The notes below the pieces were generated by a model. The model was not told the DNA's origin and made no database searches. It saw only the letters and a list, made by a program, of their open reading frames with translations. Positions 37,327-47,596 of a stretch of DNA of 64,000 nucleotides are shown one piece after another; the first letter of the stretch is position 1, and every line of letters starts with the position of its first letter. Source of the DNA: Polynucleobacter necessarius (GTDB taxonomy: Bacteria; Pseudomonadota; Gammaproteobacteria; Burkholderiales; Burkholderiaceae); NCBI RefSeq assembly GCF_900095175.1, contig NZ_LT606946.1, forward strand, positions 1,241,592 through 1,305,591, read 5' to 3'. Position numbers and translations under genes: made by a program.

Positions 37327-38303
37327 ATAACTGCCGCACCCCAAGCAAAGCCTCCGCCCACACCCTCTAGCAAGAGGTGTTGACCGCGTTGAATTTGACT
37401 AGAGCGCACGCCCGCATCTAAAGCAAGTGGAATAGACGCGGCAGAAGTATTGCCGTGCTCGTGGACAGTCACAATCACTTTATCCATCGACATGTTCATC
37501 TTGCGGGCCGTACTCTCCATAATGCGAATATTGGCTTGATGGGGAACCAGCCAATCAATTTGTTCTGGCTTGAGATTAGCTTTTTCTAGCGCCTCATGTG
37601 CAACTTGCTCGAGTACTTTGACTGCCAACTTAAAGACTGCGGGACCATCCATAGTTAAGTAAGCAGAGCCATCTACACCACCCTGCTTTGCGCGTCCTGG
37701 AACACAGAGGATATCGCGCTGGCTACCATCAGCATGTAAAGCGGTTGCCAAAATGCCGGGCTCTTTCGAAGCTTCAAGAATCACTGCCCCAGCACCATCA
37801 CCAAACAAAACAGAAGTAGTGCGATCCTGGAAATCCAAAATACGGGAGAATGTTTCTGCGCCCAGAACCAAGACTTTTTTGTAAGTCCCTGTACGAATAA
37901 AGGCATCTGCAATCGCGAGAGCATAAGTAAAGCCAGCACATACTGCCTGAACGTCAAATGCAGCGCAATTCGTATGAGCGCCCAACTTATCTTGCACTAC
38001 GCAAGCTGTACTTGGAAAACCACCTAAATGATCTGGTGTAGAGGTTGCCAAAATAATCAGATCAAGATCTTCTGAAGTGCAACCAGCAGCCTCTAATGCC
38101 GCTTGAGCAGCCTTGACCGCCAAGTCACTGGTGAGTTGATTATCTGCAGCAAAGTGACGTGCAGAAATTCCACTGCGAGACACAATCCATTCGTCACTCG
38201 TCTCAAGACCAATCTTGGCTAAACGATCAACAAGATCGTGATTGGTTAAACGCTGCTCCGGAAGATAACTTCCAGTTCCCGCTATCCGTGAATAGGTACT
38301 CAT
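37317..38303 (-). CDS. fabH: 3-oxoacyl-ACP synthase III
   Basis: A 328-residue KAS III. The catalytic Cys is in DVQAVCAGF, His in VPHQANIRI and Asn in [11 protein letters not shown]. It begins fatty acid synthesis by condensing acetyl-CoA with malonyl-ACP. It starts 2 bases after the plsX stop. Its stop codon lies within the fourth copy of the 13-bp repeat. Confidence 0.97.
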   Translation of the reverse strand: MSTYSRIAGTGSYLPEQRLTNHDLVDRLAKIGLETSDEWIVSRSGISARHFAADNQLTSDLAVKAAQAALEAAGCTSEDLDLIILATSTPDHLGGFPSTACVVQDKLGAHTNCAAFDVQAVCAGFTYALAIADAFIRTGTYKKVLVLGAETFSRILDFQDRTTSVLFGDGAGAVILEASKEPGILATALHADGSQRDILCVPGRAKQGGVDGSAYLTMDGPAVFKLAVKVLEQVAHEALEKANLKPEQIDWLVPHQANIRIMESTARKMNMSMDKVIVTVHEHGNTSAASIPLALDAGVRSSQIQRGQHLLLEGVGGGFAWGAAVIKY

Positions 38304-38305
38304 GA

Positions 38306-39316
38306 TTATTTTGTCTCCGCCACAAAAGCCTGAGCAATACGCTCTACCATGCGATTCTTTGCCGCTTCATATGCACGATCAAGTGCAAAACCAAATGCAA
38401 AACGATCTGCTGAGCCGTGACTCTTGATCACGCAACCGCGCAAACCTAAGAGTACTGCTCCGTTGTAGCGACGATGATCAACACGCTTGCGAACACGCAA
38501 GAGCGGCACCATGGCACAGATCGCCATGAGCTTAGTAAGCCATGATCGATTAAATTCTTGTTTAATTAAACCACTCATCATCTTCGCCAAGCCTTCGCTT
38601 GCCTTGAGGACTACGTTGCCAACAAATCCATCGCACACCACGATATCCGTAGTGCCTTTAAAAATATCATTACCTTCTACATTGCCATAAAAGTTTAAGT
38701 TGGTTTGGCGCAGCAACTCACTCGTCTGCTTCACCATCTCATTGCCTTTAATAACCTCTTCGCCAATATTCAGTAAACCGATTGAAGGGTTTTGTGTGCC
38801 ATCAACTACCTGAACCATGACATTCGCCATTTGTGCAAACTGCACTAAATGCATAGGCTCGCAATCTGCGTTAGCACCGAGATCAAGCATGGTGGTACCG
38901 CGCCCCTTTTCACTGGGAATCGCAGTAGCAATCGCAGGACGATCAACACCATCAAGGGTTTTGAGAATGTAGCGAGAGATCGCCATCAGGGCGCCCGTAT
39001 TGCCAGAGGAAATGATCGCGTCAGCTAGACCCTCTTTAACTTGCTCGATAGCGACGCGCATCGAAGAATCTTTTTTACGACGTAGTGCCACCTCAATGGG
39101 GTCATCCATCAAGACAACTTCGCTAGCGGGAATAATTTGAATGCGCTCCATTGGCGCTTTAGGAAATTTACTCAAAGCTTGCTTGAGCACTTCCGGATTG
39201 CCAACCAAGGCAATCTTCACATCAGCATGTTTTTCGAGAAAATCGCAACAAGCGGGAACCGTAACAACTGCTCCATGATCTCCGCCCATGGCATCGATAG
39301 CAAGAGTGACACTCAT
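38306..39316 (-). CDS. plsX: Phosphate acyltransferase PlsX
   Basis: A 336-residue PlsX, from [12 protein letters not shown] to a helical C-terminus, with [10 protein letters not shown] and the [13 protein letters not shown] segment. It converts acyl-ACP to acyl-phosphate for glycerolipid synthesis. It precedes fabH, and a terminator hairpin separates it from rpmF upstream. Confidence 0.97.
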   Translation of the reverse strand: MSVTLAIDAMGGDHGAVVTVPACCDFLEKHADVKIALVGNPEVLKQALSKFPKAPMERIQIIPASEVVLMDDPIEVALRRKKDSSMRVAIEQVKEGLADAIISSGNTGALMAISRYILKTLDGVDRPAIATAIPSEKGRGTTMLDLGANADCEPMHLVQFAQMANVMVQVVDGTQNPSIGLLNIGEEVIKGNEMVKQTSELLRQTNLNFYGNVEGNDIFKGTTDIVVCDGFVGNVVLKASEGLAKMMSGLIKQEFNRSWLTKLMAICAMVPLLRVRKRVDHRRYNGAVLLGLRGCVIKSHGSADRFAFGFALDRAYEAAKNRMVERIAQAFVAETK

Positions 39317-39349
39317 AAAATCAAGTATTGTTGCAAGTGGTTTTATCCA

Positions 39350-39379
39350 AGAAAAAAGCGGCTATGTGGGCCGCTTCTA
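39350..39379 (-). terminator. Terminator between rpmF and plsX
   Basis: On the minus strand GAAGCGGC-ccacata-GCCGCTTTTTTC forms a good hairpin with a T-run, placed 20 bases after the rpmF stop and before plsX. It could end yceD-rpmF transcripts or reduce read-through into the fab genes. Confidence 0.75.
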
Positions 39380-39397
39380 TCTTTTTAGACTAAAGAA

Positions 39398-39577
39398 TTA
39401 GTCGTTTTTGGTTTTAACAACTTTACGACCACGATAGTAGCCGTTTGGTGAAATGTGGTGGCGCAAATGAGCCTCACCAGTTGTGGCTTCAACAGCCGTA
39501 GCAGGTGCGGTCAAAAAGTCGTGCGCACGGTGCATGCCACGTTTGGATGGGGATTTTTTATTCTGTTGGACGGCCAT
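39398..39577 (-). CDS. rpmF: 50S ribosomal protein L32
   Basis: 59 residues. It begins [20 protein letters not shown], contains [17 protein letters not shown], and ends KTKND. It is a short basic protein typical of L32 without the zinc cysteines. The ATG at 39577 follows GGAG. It lies in the conserved yceD-rpmF-plsX order. Confidence 0.95.
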   Translation of the reverse strand: MAVQQNKKSPSKRGMHRAHDFLTAPATAVEATTGEAHLRHHISPNGYYRGRKVVKTKND

Positions 39578-39682
39578 ATTGAACTCCTACGCAAGGCGAT
39601 ATTCTAGCATGTAAATTGAGCTAAATGCTTGATTAATTGATAAAACAGGTTTGAAATGCAAGCCCTGAAATATCGGGTCAAA

Positions 39683-40261
39683 TCAATTTTTCTTCATATT
39701 TTTCAATATGTTAAAGGGATTCTGAGGCTTTTCAGAGGCATCGGCAGACTCATCACCCCCTCCAAATGAGGAGGCATGTGGCTGACAAGTGCCCTCTGGA
39801 TGCTTTGGAATTAAAGGGAGGGAGAGGAGGATTTCGTCCTCGATTAGCCCCAAAAGGTCAAAGTGCTGGCTTGCTACCAAAGGCTCCTGTTGGTCATCCT
39901 CCATAGGAAAGGCATCCGCTGCCTCCTCGGTGGCAACCAGGACAAATCGGCTCTCTTGAGCTAAATCTAGGCAACAGTTCTGCAAACAGCTCTGACAAAT
40001 AAGGTGAATCCGCCCTTTTACGGCCAATTCCAGAATTTGCTGGGCTTCAGAGCCTGGAGAATCAGCAAAATGGGTCTTTACCTGCCAATGGAAGCCATCA
40101 CCCGGCTCAATACTAGAAGCCTCTTCAGCCACTCGCGGCAAGGCTTCAATCTCCAGAAATCCAGCCCCTTGATAGGACTGAGGGGCGCAAAAATCGATCC
40201 GACTCAAAGCCTTGGGATCGGTGGATAGCTCAACTTGAGGTAAAACTTGATTACGATTCAT
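39683..40261 (-). CDS. yceD: YceD family protein (DUF177), 23S rRNA accumulation factor type
   Basis: A 192-residue acidic protein. The ICQSCLQNC cysteine cluster near residue 82 and the DLLGLIEDEILLSLPLIPKHP segment near 135 define the YceD/DUF177 family, which is needed for normal 23S rRNA levels in some bacteria. It is encoded upstream of rpmF as in E. coli. It is divergent from the maf-type gene, with 43 bases between the start codons. Confidence 0.9.
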   Translation of the reverse strand: MNRNQVLPQVELSTDPKALSRIDFCAPQSYQGAGFLEIEALPRVAEEASSIEPGDGFHWQVKTHFADSPGSEAQQILELAVKGRIHLICQSCLQNCCLDLAQESRFVLVATEEAADAFPMEDDQQEPLVASQHFDLLGLIEDEILLSLPLIPKHPEGTCQPHASSFGGGDESADASEKPQNPFNILKNMKKN

Positions 40262-40304
40262 GACATCAGTCTAAATGAAGGCTTCAGCGAAAGTACAAGT
40301 AGCG

Positions 40305-40898
40305 ATGAGTAATTCTGCAAAAAAACTAATTCTGGCATCCACCTCGGTCTATCGTCGAGAGCTCTTAGAGCGCCTACGCATCCCTTTTGATGTCATCTCA
40401 TCCAAGGTTGATGAAACCCCTCTGCCTGGTGAAGGCACCGTTGATCTAGCCTTACGCTTAGCCAAAGCAAAAGCTACTGCAGTAGCCAAAGATCACCCCG
40501 AGGCCTGGGTCATTGGCTCTGATCAAGTGGCCGACCTTTGTGGTGCAGCAATTGGTAAACCAGGAAACTTTGAGCGCGCCATGGCGCAACTACAACTCAT
40601 GCGCGGTGCAACGGTGACTTTTCAAACAGCGCTATGTCTGATGCGGGGTGATGCAGAAACAACTGTCAATATTCCTACGCAAGTTACCTTTCGCAAACTA
40701 TCGGATGATGTTCTTCAGGCATACCTTCATGCCGAAGAACCCTATGACTGCGCTGGTAGTGCCAAATCTGAAGGCTTAGGAATCTCACTCTTAGAATCCA
40801 TTCAGAGCGATGATCCCACTGCATTAATCGGCTTGCCATTAATTGCGCTGAGCGGGCTCTTGCGTGATGCGGGTTTTGTCATTCCAGTAAAGAAATAA
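40305..40898 (+). CDS. Maf family nucleoside triphosphate pyrophosphatase (YceF-like)
   Basis: 197 residues. LILASTSVYRRELLERL and KVDETPLPGE are the Maf signature, GSDQVADL supplies the catalytic Asp, and the E. coli YceF subfamily has the same pattern; YceF hydrolyses 7-methyl-GTP. The ATG at 40305 is chosen because homologues start a few residues before LILAS; an ATG at 40275 is also in frame and neither has a strong ribosome site. Synteny with yceD supports the YceF assignment. Confidence 0.9.
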   Translation: MSNSAKKLILASTSVYRRELLERLRIPFDVISSKVDETPLPGEGTVDLALRLAKAKATAVAKDHPEAWVIGSDQVADLCGAAIGKPGNFERAMAQLQLMRGATVTFQTALCLMRGDAETTVNIPTQVTFRKLSDDVLQAYLHAEEPYDCAGSAKSEGLGISLLESIQSDDPTALIGLPLIALSGLLRDAGFVIPVKK

Positions 40899-40916
40899 AA
40901 GAACGAAACTAAATAA

Positions 40917-41690
40917 ATGAGCTCAACCTTAGGCGCCCTCTTTTTAATTCCCAATACTTTGGGTGATGATTCTTGCGTTGAACAATTGCCGTGGGTGCTG
41001 CCCAATGAAACCATTACCCAAACAGCCAAGCTCACCAACTGGATTGTTGAGGATGCAAAAACCGCCCGTGCGTTTTTAAAGGCAATCAATAGCGTTTCAC
41101 CTTTAGCTTGCACCATTCAAGAAATGCAGATGAGTGAGTGGCGTGGTGTTGCACGCAATGCTAAGTACGGTGATGCCGTTAAACCAATAGACCTACTCAA
41201 ACCCCTCATCGCTGGTAAAGACATGGGGCTCATGTCAGAGGCTGGCGTTCCAGGAGTTGCAGACTCAGGTGCAGAGCTTGTATTGGCAGCGCATAAGTTA
41301 GGCGCCAAAGTGAAACCCTTGGTTAGCCCAAGCTCTATTCTGTTAGGTCTGATGGCTAGCGGCTTAAATGGTCAACGCTTTGCGTTCCAGGGTTATGTAC
41401 CGCATGATGCGCAAGACCGCATTGCACGATTGAAGCAACTGGAAGTGGAGTCTAGAAAGTTACAACAGACACAAGTCTGGATTGAAACGCCGTATCGTAA
41501 TACCGCCATGTTGATGGCTTGTTTGAGTGCACTGTCACCGCAATCATTATTGTGTCTTGGCATGGATCTCAGCCTACCAAGCGAAACCATTACAACGCTT
41601 TCGATTGCGGACTGGCGTAAGCGCTTCCCAAATGAAGCTGCCTGCGCCCCACTACAAAATAGGCCAGCAGTATTTCTATTGCTGGCCTAG
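40917..41690 (+). CDS. SAM-dependent methyltransferase, RsmI/tetrapyrrole methylase family
   Basis: A 257-residue protein related to the 16S rRNA 2'-O-methyltransferase RsmI. LFLIPNTLGD replaces the normal start, and GLMSEAGVPGVADSGAELVLAAH contains the SAM-binding and conserved Asp-Pro-Gly type loop. LVSPSSILLGLMASGLNGQRFAFQGYVP is highly conserved. It differs from true RsmI in the N-terminus, so the substrate is uncertain. The last codons and stop lie in an inverted repeat (GGCCAGCA / TGCTGGCC) that may act in termination. Confidence 0.85.
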   Translation: MSSTLGALFLIPNTLGDDSCVEQLPWVLPNETITQTAKLTNWIVEDAKTARAFLKAINSVSPLACTIQEMQMSEWRGVARNAKYGDAVKPIDLLKPLIAGKDMGLMSEAGVPGVADSGAELVLAAHKLGAKVKPLVSPSSILLGLMASGLNGQRFAFQGYVPHDAQDRIARLKQLEVESRKLQQTQVWIETPYRNTAMLMACLSALSPQSLLCLGMDLSLPSETITTLSIADWRKRFPNEAACAPLQNRPAVFLLLA

Positions 41691-41724
41691 GTGTTTGATC
41701 TACTACTTTATTGATCTATCGTTT

Positions 41725-42684
41725 TTACTTTAGATCAGGCGTCTTAATTAAAGCCTTGCCAGCTGCAGCGCCAACCTCAGCACCGAAACGTTTAGCAACA
41801 CGCTCTGCGAAATTCTCTTTCATGGTGTAGTCCAGAATGTCCGGCGCTTTAAAGATATCGCGCGCTACAGTCTCTACCGTGCCATAGCCATCCACTAAAC
41901 CAATGTTGATTGCTTGCTCACCATTCCAAACGCGACCCGAGAACATTTCCGGAGTTTCTTTGAGACGATCACCACGACCTGCTTTAACCACCGCAATAAA
42001 TTGCTGATGAATTTCATCGATCATGGTCTTAATCATCTCTACTTGCTGTGGATTTTCTTTGGAGAACGGATCCATCATTCCCTTGTTTGAGCCAGCAGTA
42101 ATCATGCGACGAGTCACACCCAACTTATCCATCAAGCCAGTGAAACCAAAACCTTCCATGATCACGCCGATAGATCCCACCAAACTCGCCTTATCAACCA
42201 GAATTTGATCTCCCGCGACGGCCACATAGTAACCACCTGAGGCACAAATATCTTCCACGACGACATACAGTGGTTTAGTCGGATAAAGCTTGCGTAAGCG
42301 ATGAATCTCATCATTCATCATGCCAGCCTGCACTGGAGAACCGCCAGGGCTATTAATACGCAAGACAACACCTACGCTATTCTCATTTTCGAATGCAGAT
42401 GTGAGTGACGAGTTGATGTCTAAGGCATTTGCCATCGAGCTTGAGGAAATCTCCCCTTCGATCGTTACCAAAGCGGTGTGCTTCTCTGTACCCATACCGC
42501 GACCAGGTAGATTGAAATCAAATACTGTCAGCACTACGCCAATAAAGATGATCAGAGTGAGGATGCGAAAAACTGCTTTCCAGCGACGCGCCTTACGAGT
42601 CTCTTTTAAATTCTCCAGCAATAAATGCTCAAGAGCTTGACGCTCCCAATTTTGATTCGCGTTCTCGGATTGATTTTGATCCAT
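41725..42684 (-). CDS. sppA: Signal peptide peptidase SppA type (S49 family)
   Basis: A 319-residue membrane-anchored protease. One transmembrane segment at about 41-60 is followed by the S49 domain, with the catalytic Ser in ICASGGYYVA and Lys in TAGSNKGMMDPF. It degrades cleaved signal peptides in the periplasm-facing membrane. The length fits the short single-domain SppA. It lies 19 bases downstream of the HAD gene and converges on the methyltransferase. Confidence 0.93.
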   Translation of the reverse strand: MDQNQSENANQNWERQALEHLLLENLKETRKARRWKAVFRILTLIIFIGVVLTVFDFNLPGRGMGTEKHTALVTIEGEISSSSMANALDINSSLTSAFENENSVGVVLRINSPGGSPVQAGMMNDEIHRLRKLYPTKPLYVVVEDICASGGYYVAVAGDQILVDKASLVGSIGVIMEGFGFTGLMDKLGVTRRMITAGSNKGMMDPFSKENPQQVEMIKTMIDEIHQQFIAVVKAGRGDRLKETPEMFSGRVWNGEQAINIGLVDGYGTVETVARDIFKAPDILDYTMKENFAERVAKRFGAEVGAAAGKALIKTPDLK

Positions 42685-42703
42685 CTTTTTTAATCCTTAA
42701 TGA

Positions 42704-43411
42704 CTAACTAGTTTTTTTAACAGTGAGATTGTCGCTAAGCCATTGACTTAGCTGTGAGACATCATCTACATGCATTAATGATGGCGCCTCTTTTAAAGTG
42801 CTCGGAGGGTGTGCGCCATAAGTTACTGCTACCGCATCAACGCCTGCATTAGCCGCCATATCTAAATCATGGGTGGTATCGCCAATCATCAACATCCGAC
42901 GCATCGGAACTTGCATGACATCAGAAAGCTCCAAGAGCATTCCAGGATGGGGCTTTGAGAAAGACTCATCTGCAGTGCGTGTCTCATGGAACATCTGCCC
43001 TAACTGATGATGCTGTAGAGATCGATCCAAGCCCACGCGGGATTTACCTGTGGCAACACCTAATAGGTAGCCATCCTCACGCAAGCGATGCAGTAGCTCA
43101 CGAATACCTGGGAATAAATCCAACTCGTGATCTTTAGCGAGATAGCGATAACGAAAGCGCTCAGTCAACCTGGGGAAATGTGCTGGCTCAATCCACGGCA
43201 CTGCCCTTCTGAGTGAATCCTGAATACCCAAACCAATAACTGAACTCGCAAGAGTGTCGTCCGGCTCTTTGAAACCCAAATCCCGACACGCCTGCTGAAT
43301 ACAGTTCACGATCGTCGGCGTGGAGTCCATGATGGTTCCATCCCAGTCCCACACGATCAGGTCGTAACGTCTATCGGGTATTTGCTCTTCAGGCATTGCT
43401 AGGCACTTCAA
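42704..43411 (-). CDS. HAD-IA family hydrolase (phosphoglycolate phosphatase-like)
   Basis: A 235-residue HAD phosphatase. The motif I nucleophile is in VWDWDGTIMDS, Ser/Thr motif II in GVATGKSR, Lys in SKPHPGM and the acidic pair in MIGDTTHDLDMA. Substrate is unknown, though Gph-like enzymes often act on 2-phosphoglycolate. The start overlaps the end of rluC by 23 bases, an rluC-HAD-sppA order conserved in betaproteobacteria. Confidence 0.9.
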   Translation of the reverse strand: MKCLAMPEEQIPDRRYDLIVWDWDGTIMDSTPTIVNCIQQACRDLGFKEPDDTLASSVIGLGIQDSLRRAVPWIEPAHFPRLTERFRYRYLAKDHELDLFPGIRELLHRLREDGYLLGVATGKSRVGLDRSLQHHQLGQMFHETRTADESFSKPHPGMLLELSDVMQVPMRRMLMIGDTTHDLDMAANAGVDAVAVTYGAHPPSTLKEAPSLMHVDDVSQLSQWLSDNLTVKKTS

Positions 43412-44408
43412 AGGTTTTTATCATGGCAGTAAATTCAGCAGGTAGTGGTGATTCAATGCGCATTTTCTCGCCAGTACGGGGATGCGTAAAGCCAGCCAAG
43501 TGGGCATGCAGATACAGACGTTTGGATTTCACAATCTTGTCTTGGTCTTCAAAGCCGTATTTATTGTCACCCAAAATCGAGTGACCCAATTTTTGGAGAT
43601 GTACGCGGATTTGGTGAGTACGTCCGGTTTTGAGCTGAGCCTCGGCCAAGGTGATTGCCGTATCTCCACGCTTCATTACTTTGGTAACACGCAAAGCGGT
43701 ATGGCTTGGCAGACCATCTGGGTCAACGCGAACACGACGCTCACCGTTGGCCAATAGGTATTTATGTAATGCGAACTTCAGTTGCATAGTGCCCACACCT
43801 TGAGCAATCTCGCCATGGGCTAGCAAGTAGTAACGCTTGTCTGTTTGACCTTCGCGGATCTGGCGATGTAATTCTACTAAAGCGCTGCGCCTTTTAGCTA
43901 AAAGTAGGACGCCGGAGGTATCTCGATCCAAACGGTGCACCAACTCCAAAAATTTGAGCTCAGGCCGTGTAATACGCAAGGTCTCAATCACGCCCAGGGC
44001 AATGCCTGAACCACCATGAACTGCCAAACCTGCTGGCTTGTTCACTATTAATAGAGCCTCATCCTCAAACAAAATAGGCATTTTGTCGGAATAGCCCTGC
44101 GCCCGATTCTTAGTTTGGGCGGTATTGACTGCCGCCATTTGGGCAGGCTCCGCAATCCGAACTGGTGGAACTCTGACCACATCCCCCTCAACCAATCGCG
44201 TAGTTGGTTCAGCCCTTTTCTTATTCACCCGAACCTCGCCAGAGCGAATAATCCGATAAACGTGGCTTTTAGGAACCCCTTTGGCCCAGCGCAAGAGATA
44301 GTTATCCAAGCGCTGGCCAGCCTCTTCTGGACCAATGATCTGAAGATGAACGGCGGCCGGAGCACTGGTTTTTGCCTGCAAAGACTTGGAAATGGGTTCG
44401 GATTTCAT
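43389..44408 (-). CDS. rluC: 23S rRNA pseudouridine synthase RluC
   Basis: 339 residues. An S4 domain (RLDNYLLRWAKGVPKSHVYRIIRSGEVRVN) at about 34-63 precedes the catalytic domain, with the active site Asp in HRLDRDTSGVLLLAK. RluC modifies positions 955, 2504 and 2580 of 23S rRNA in E. coli. A GGCAAGAG-like ribosome site precedes the ATG. It is divergent from rne across a 460-base gap. Confidence 0.93.
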   Translation of the reverse strand: MKSEPISKSLQAKTSAPAAVHLQIIGPEEAGQRLDNYLLRWAKGVPKSHVYRIIRSGEVRVNKKRAEPTTRLVEGDVVRVPPVRIAEPAQMAAVNTAQTKNRAQGYSDKMPILFEDEALLIVNKPAGLAVHGGSGIALGVIETLRITRPELKFLELVHRLDRDTSGVLLLAKRRSALVELHRQIREGQTDKRYYLLAHGEIAQGVGTMQLKFALHKYLLANGERRVRVDPDGLPSHTALRVTKVMKRGDTAITLAEAQLKTGRTHQIRVHLQKLGHSILGDNKYGFEDQDKIVKSKRLYLHAHLAGFTHPRTGEKMRIESPLPAEFTAMIKTFEVPSNA

Positions 44409-44484
44409 GATTTATCTCTCTTGCCACCCCGACGGAGGTCGACAAGGGACTTAACAATACCCCATTGTCCTTCAACTTGTGCCG

Positions 44485-44490
44485 TATAAT
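44485..44490 (+). promoter_or_regulatory. Probable -10 element for rne
   Basis: TATAAT occurs once in the rluC-rne gap, 379 bases before the rne start. TTGTCC at 44465-44470 is a poor -35 partner at 14 bases. Transcription from here would give an mRNA leader of roughly 375 nt, like the long rne leader of E. coli. Confidence 0.45.
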
Positions 44491-44868
44491 CAATGCTCTA
44501 GCCAATTTATTGGCCCGAGACTAGCCTGATTCAGGCTCGAATCGTGGAGCTTGGAGTCGCCCTTAATAGACTCCCGGGGTTGCCCCTCCCCCGTTGTAAT
44601 GAGGCGCAGGGTTGGTGTGCCGTATGCCGCGACCCGCGATTAGAAGACAGTTTTCAGGCGCGCGCCTGCATTGATGACCTAAAGGAGGTCTCTGCGGCGA
44701 TCGTCAAGTGTGGCACCGGTTTAACAACATTGAACTTGGTGTACTAGGCAATAAATGCCTGGATTTGCTTGATCCACACTCCAAAGCCGCCAATGGGCTA
44801 TGCCCCAAGCGGCATCTAACCTGTCCCTAACGCAGCGCGCAACGACGCACTCCCAATAGGAGAGTGTT
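44491..44868 (+). promoter_or_regulatory. Long structured 5' leader of rne
   Basis: This stretch has no gene I can support. It is GC-richer than its surroundings and full of inverted repeats: AGCCTG-att-CAGGCT (near 44524), GGAGTC-gcccttaata-GACTCC (near 44553), GGGG-ttg-CCCC, GACCT-aaagg-AGGTC (near 44677), AGGCA-ataaa-TGCCT (near 44746) and TGGGC-tat-GCCCA (near 44793). In E. coli a 361-nt rne leader binds RNase E and lets it shorten its own mRNA; a similar feedback is likely here, by analogy. A ribosome-site-like AAGGAGGT near 44682 lies inside a hairpin. Confidence 0.5.
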
Positions 44869-47514
44869 ATGAAACGCATGTTATTTAATGCAACTCAACA
44901 AGAAGAGTTGCGAGTTGCCATCGTCGATGGTCAAAAACTCATCGATATCGATATCGAAGCTGCCGGTCGTGAACAACGCAAAGGCAATATTTACAAAGGC
45001 GTTATTACCCGCATTGAGCCTTCGCTCGAAGCTTGTTTTGTAAATTATGGCGAAGAACGCCATGGCTTCCTGCCATTTAAAGAAGTTGCCCGCACCTACT
45101 TCAAAGAAGGTATTGATGTCCGTAATGCCTCCATTAAAGATGCTTTACGCGAAGGCCAAGAAATCATTGTTCAGGTAGAAAAAGAAGAGCGTGGCCAAAA
45201 AGGCGCTGCTCTCACCTCTTTTGTCTCCCTAGCAGGCCGCTATTTGGTATTAATGCCAAATAACCCACGTGGAGGCGGTGTTTCTCGTCGTATTGAAGGT
45301 GAGGATCGTCAAGAACTCCGTGAAGCAATGTCCCAATTAGAAGTGCCAGATGGTATGAGCATCATTGCTCGTACAGCCGGTATTGGCCGTGACGCTACTG
45401 AATTGCAGTGGGATTTAAGCTATCTCATGCAGTTGTGGACCGCGATTGATGAAGCCGCTAAAGGTAATTCAGCACCATTATTGATTTACCTCGAATCCAG
45501 CTTAGTGATTCGTGCGATTCGTGATTACTTTCAGCCAGATATCGGTGAGATTCTCATCGATACGGATGACATCTACGAGCAAGCTGCAGCCTTTATGTCT
45601 CTAGTAATGCCGGATAACTTGCCTAGAGTGAAGCGTTACCAGGACGATGTTCCACTGTTCTCCCGCTTCCAAATCGAGCATCAGATTGAAACTGCTTACT
45701 CACGTACCGTGCCATTGCCATCCGGCGGCGCGATCGTGATTGACCATACTGAAGCTTTAGTTTCAGTGGACGTCAACTCTGCGCGCGCAACCCGCGGCTC
45801 TGATATTGAAGAGACTGCAACCCGCACCAACTTAGAAGCTGCCGATGAAATCGCTCGTCAAGCACGTTTACGTGACTTGGGTGGCTTGATCGTGATCGAC
45901 TTCATTGATATGGAATCGAGTAAAGCACAGAAGGATGTTGAGAATCGTTTACGCGATGCTCTGCGCCACGACCGTGCTCGCGTTCAAATGGGCAAGGTCT
46001 CCAAGTTTGGTTTGATGGAAATGTCACGCCAGCGTTTACGCCCTGCTCTATCTGAGGGTAGCCATGTAACCTGCCCACGTTGTAACGGCACAGGCCATAT
46101 CCGCGATACTGAATCTTCTGCATTGCAAGTCTTGCGCATCATCCAAGAAGAGGCAATGAAAGAAAATACTGCTGCTATTCATTCGCAAGTTCCAGTCGAA
46201 GTGGCTGCATTCTTGCTCAATGAAAAGCGCGCTGAAGTCATCAAGATTGAGACACGCTTCAAAGTTAACGTCTTAATGATTCCAAACAAGCATTTAGAAA
46301 CTCCGCATTACAAGCTCGAGCGTTTACGTCATGACGATCCACGTCTTGATGACCAAAAAACAAGCTATGTGATAGCTGAAGAAGCTGCTGCTGAACTCGA
46401 AACAGATACCGCAGTAAGTCGCAAAGATGCCGACGTCAAAGTTCGCCCAGAAGCTGCTGTTAAAGGTATTACGCCAAATGCACCAGCACCTGTAAGTCAG
46501 CCACGTCCTGCGCGTACTGAAAAAGCCAGCACTGAAACTGCGAGCTCCGGTGGATTCTTCGGATTTATTAAGAGCCTATTCTCTTCAACACCTGCGCCAG
46601 AAGTGAAGCCTGCTCCAAGCGCACCACGTGGTCGCAATCAAAACAACCGTAACGGCAATAACCGCAACCGCGGCCGTCGTGGCGAACGCAATGATCGTGG
46701 TGAGCGTTCAGCCGAAGGTGCAGCAAGCGCCGAAGGTACAAATGCTCCACGCGAAGCGAGTGCAGGTAGAGGTCGTCAAGATGGTCGCAACCGCAATGGC
46801 AATAACGGCAATCGCAATCAAAATCCAAAATCAGAAAACCCAGCTGCGGTAACTCCAGCTACTGAGGCTGCTCCCGGCACTGATGCAGCACCGAGTGCAG
46901 ATGGTGAAGAGCGTCGTGGTCGTGGTCGCAACCGTCGTGGTCGTGGTCAACGTGGTGAGCGCACCGAGTCTACCGGTGATGCAGCGATTGCTTCTGTTGT
47001 TGCAGTAGCCACTTCATTCTCAGGTCCTCCAGTTGGAATGGCTGGGGCATCCGCTTCCATGCCGATCCAGAACCTTGCCCAAAGTTTTGGAAACACGGTT
47101 GCAACTGTAGCCCCTAAGGAATCGAAAGATCGTGCACCACGCACACCTAGAGAACCAAGAGAGCAACGTGCACCGCGTCAGAACAATCGCCCTGATAACA
47201 CTACTGCAACACCTACCCCACAGGTAGCGGCTACAGTCGTAACAGCAGCAGCGATTGAAGTGATTGCGAAGCCAGTGCCTGAGCTCCCTAAAGTTGCCTT
47301 CCAGGCATTAGAGGAAACTCCATTGCACAGCGTAGTTCAATCTGCTGGCATGGTCTGGGTAGCAACAGACTCTAGCAAGCATCAAGAAGCGCAATCGCAA
47401 ATCAAAGCTGAGCCAGAAGTTTTACCTATGGGTAGAACTCCAAAGACTCCTGTTAACTTGCAAACTGGTCCAATGGTTTTAGTTGAAACCGGCGGCCAAG
47501 AAAAAACGGTTTAA
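44869..47514 (+). CDS. rne: Ribonuclease E
   Basis: An 881-residue RNase E. The N-terminal catalytic half has the S1 domain ([27 protein letters not shown]), the catalytic Asp regions [21 protein letters not shown] and [11 protein letters not shown], and the Zn-link CPRCNGTGH. The C-terminal half, from about 510, is low complexity, with Arg/Asn-rich RNA-binding stretches ([28 protein letters not shown]) and Ala/Pro-rich linkers. It ends with a conserved MVLVETGGQ tail. It starts mRNA decay and matures rRNA and tRNA at the inner membrane. Confidence 0.96.
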   Translation: MKRMLFNATQQEELRVAIVDGQKLIDIDIEAAGREQRKGNIYKGVITRIEPSLEACFVNYGEERHGFLPFKEVARTYFKEGIDVRNASIKDALREGQEIIVQVEKEERGQKGAALTSFVSLAGRYLVLMPNNPRGGGVSRRIEGEDRQELREAMSQLEVPDGMSIIARTAGIGRDATELQWDLSYLMQLWTAIDEAAKGNSAPLLIYLESSLVIRAIRDYFQPDIGEILIDTDDIYEQAAAFMSLVMPDNLPRVKRYQDDVPLFSRFQIEHQIETAYSRTVPLPSGGAIVIDHTEALVSVDVNSARATRGSDIEETATRTNLEAADEIARQARLRDLGGLIVIDFIDMESSKAQKDVENRLRDALRHDRARVQMGKVSKFGLMEMSRQRLRPALSEGSHVTCPRCNGTGHIRDTESSALQVLRIIQEEAMKENTAAIHSQVPVEVAAFLLNEKRAEVIKIETRFKVNVLMIPNKHLETPHYKLERLRHDDPRLDDQKTSYVIAEEAAAELETDTAVSRKDADVKVRPEAAVKGITPNAPAPVSQPRPARTEKASTETASSGGFFGFIKSLFSSTPAPEVKPAPSAPRGRNQNNRNGNNRNRGRRGERNDRGERSAEGAASAEGTNAPREASAGRGRQDGRNRNGNNGNRNQNPKSENPAAVTPATEAAPGTDAAPSADGEERRGRGRNRRGRGQRGERTESTGDAAIASVVAVATSFSGPPVGMAGASASMPIQNLAQSFGNTVATVAPKESKDRAPRTPREPREQRAPRQNNRPDNTTATPTPQVAATVVTAAAIEVIAKPVPELPKVAFQALEETPLHSVVQSAGMVWVATDSSKHQEAQSQIKAEPEVLPMGRTPKTPVNLQTGPMVLVETGGQEKTV

Positions 47515-47596
47515 TCCAATTTCTCCAGACTGCTATTTATCCCACAAGGATATTTGGCGGTTTGGCAGAAACACCGTTTCACAGCCATAATGAGAC

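Noticed and set aside
44544..44747. 67-codon open frame in the rne leader
   Set aside because: No ribosome site, no protein features, and the stretch is better explained as a hairpin-rich untranslated leader.
46568..46960. Repetitive Arg/Asn codon region in rne and open frames on both strands
   Set aside because: This is the normal low-complexity RNA-binding part of RNase E, not an independent repeat or gene.
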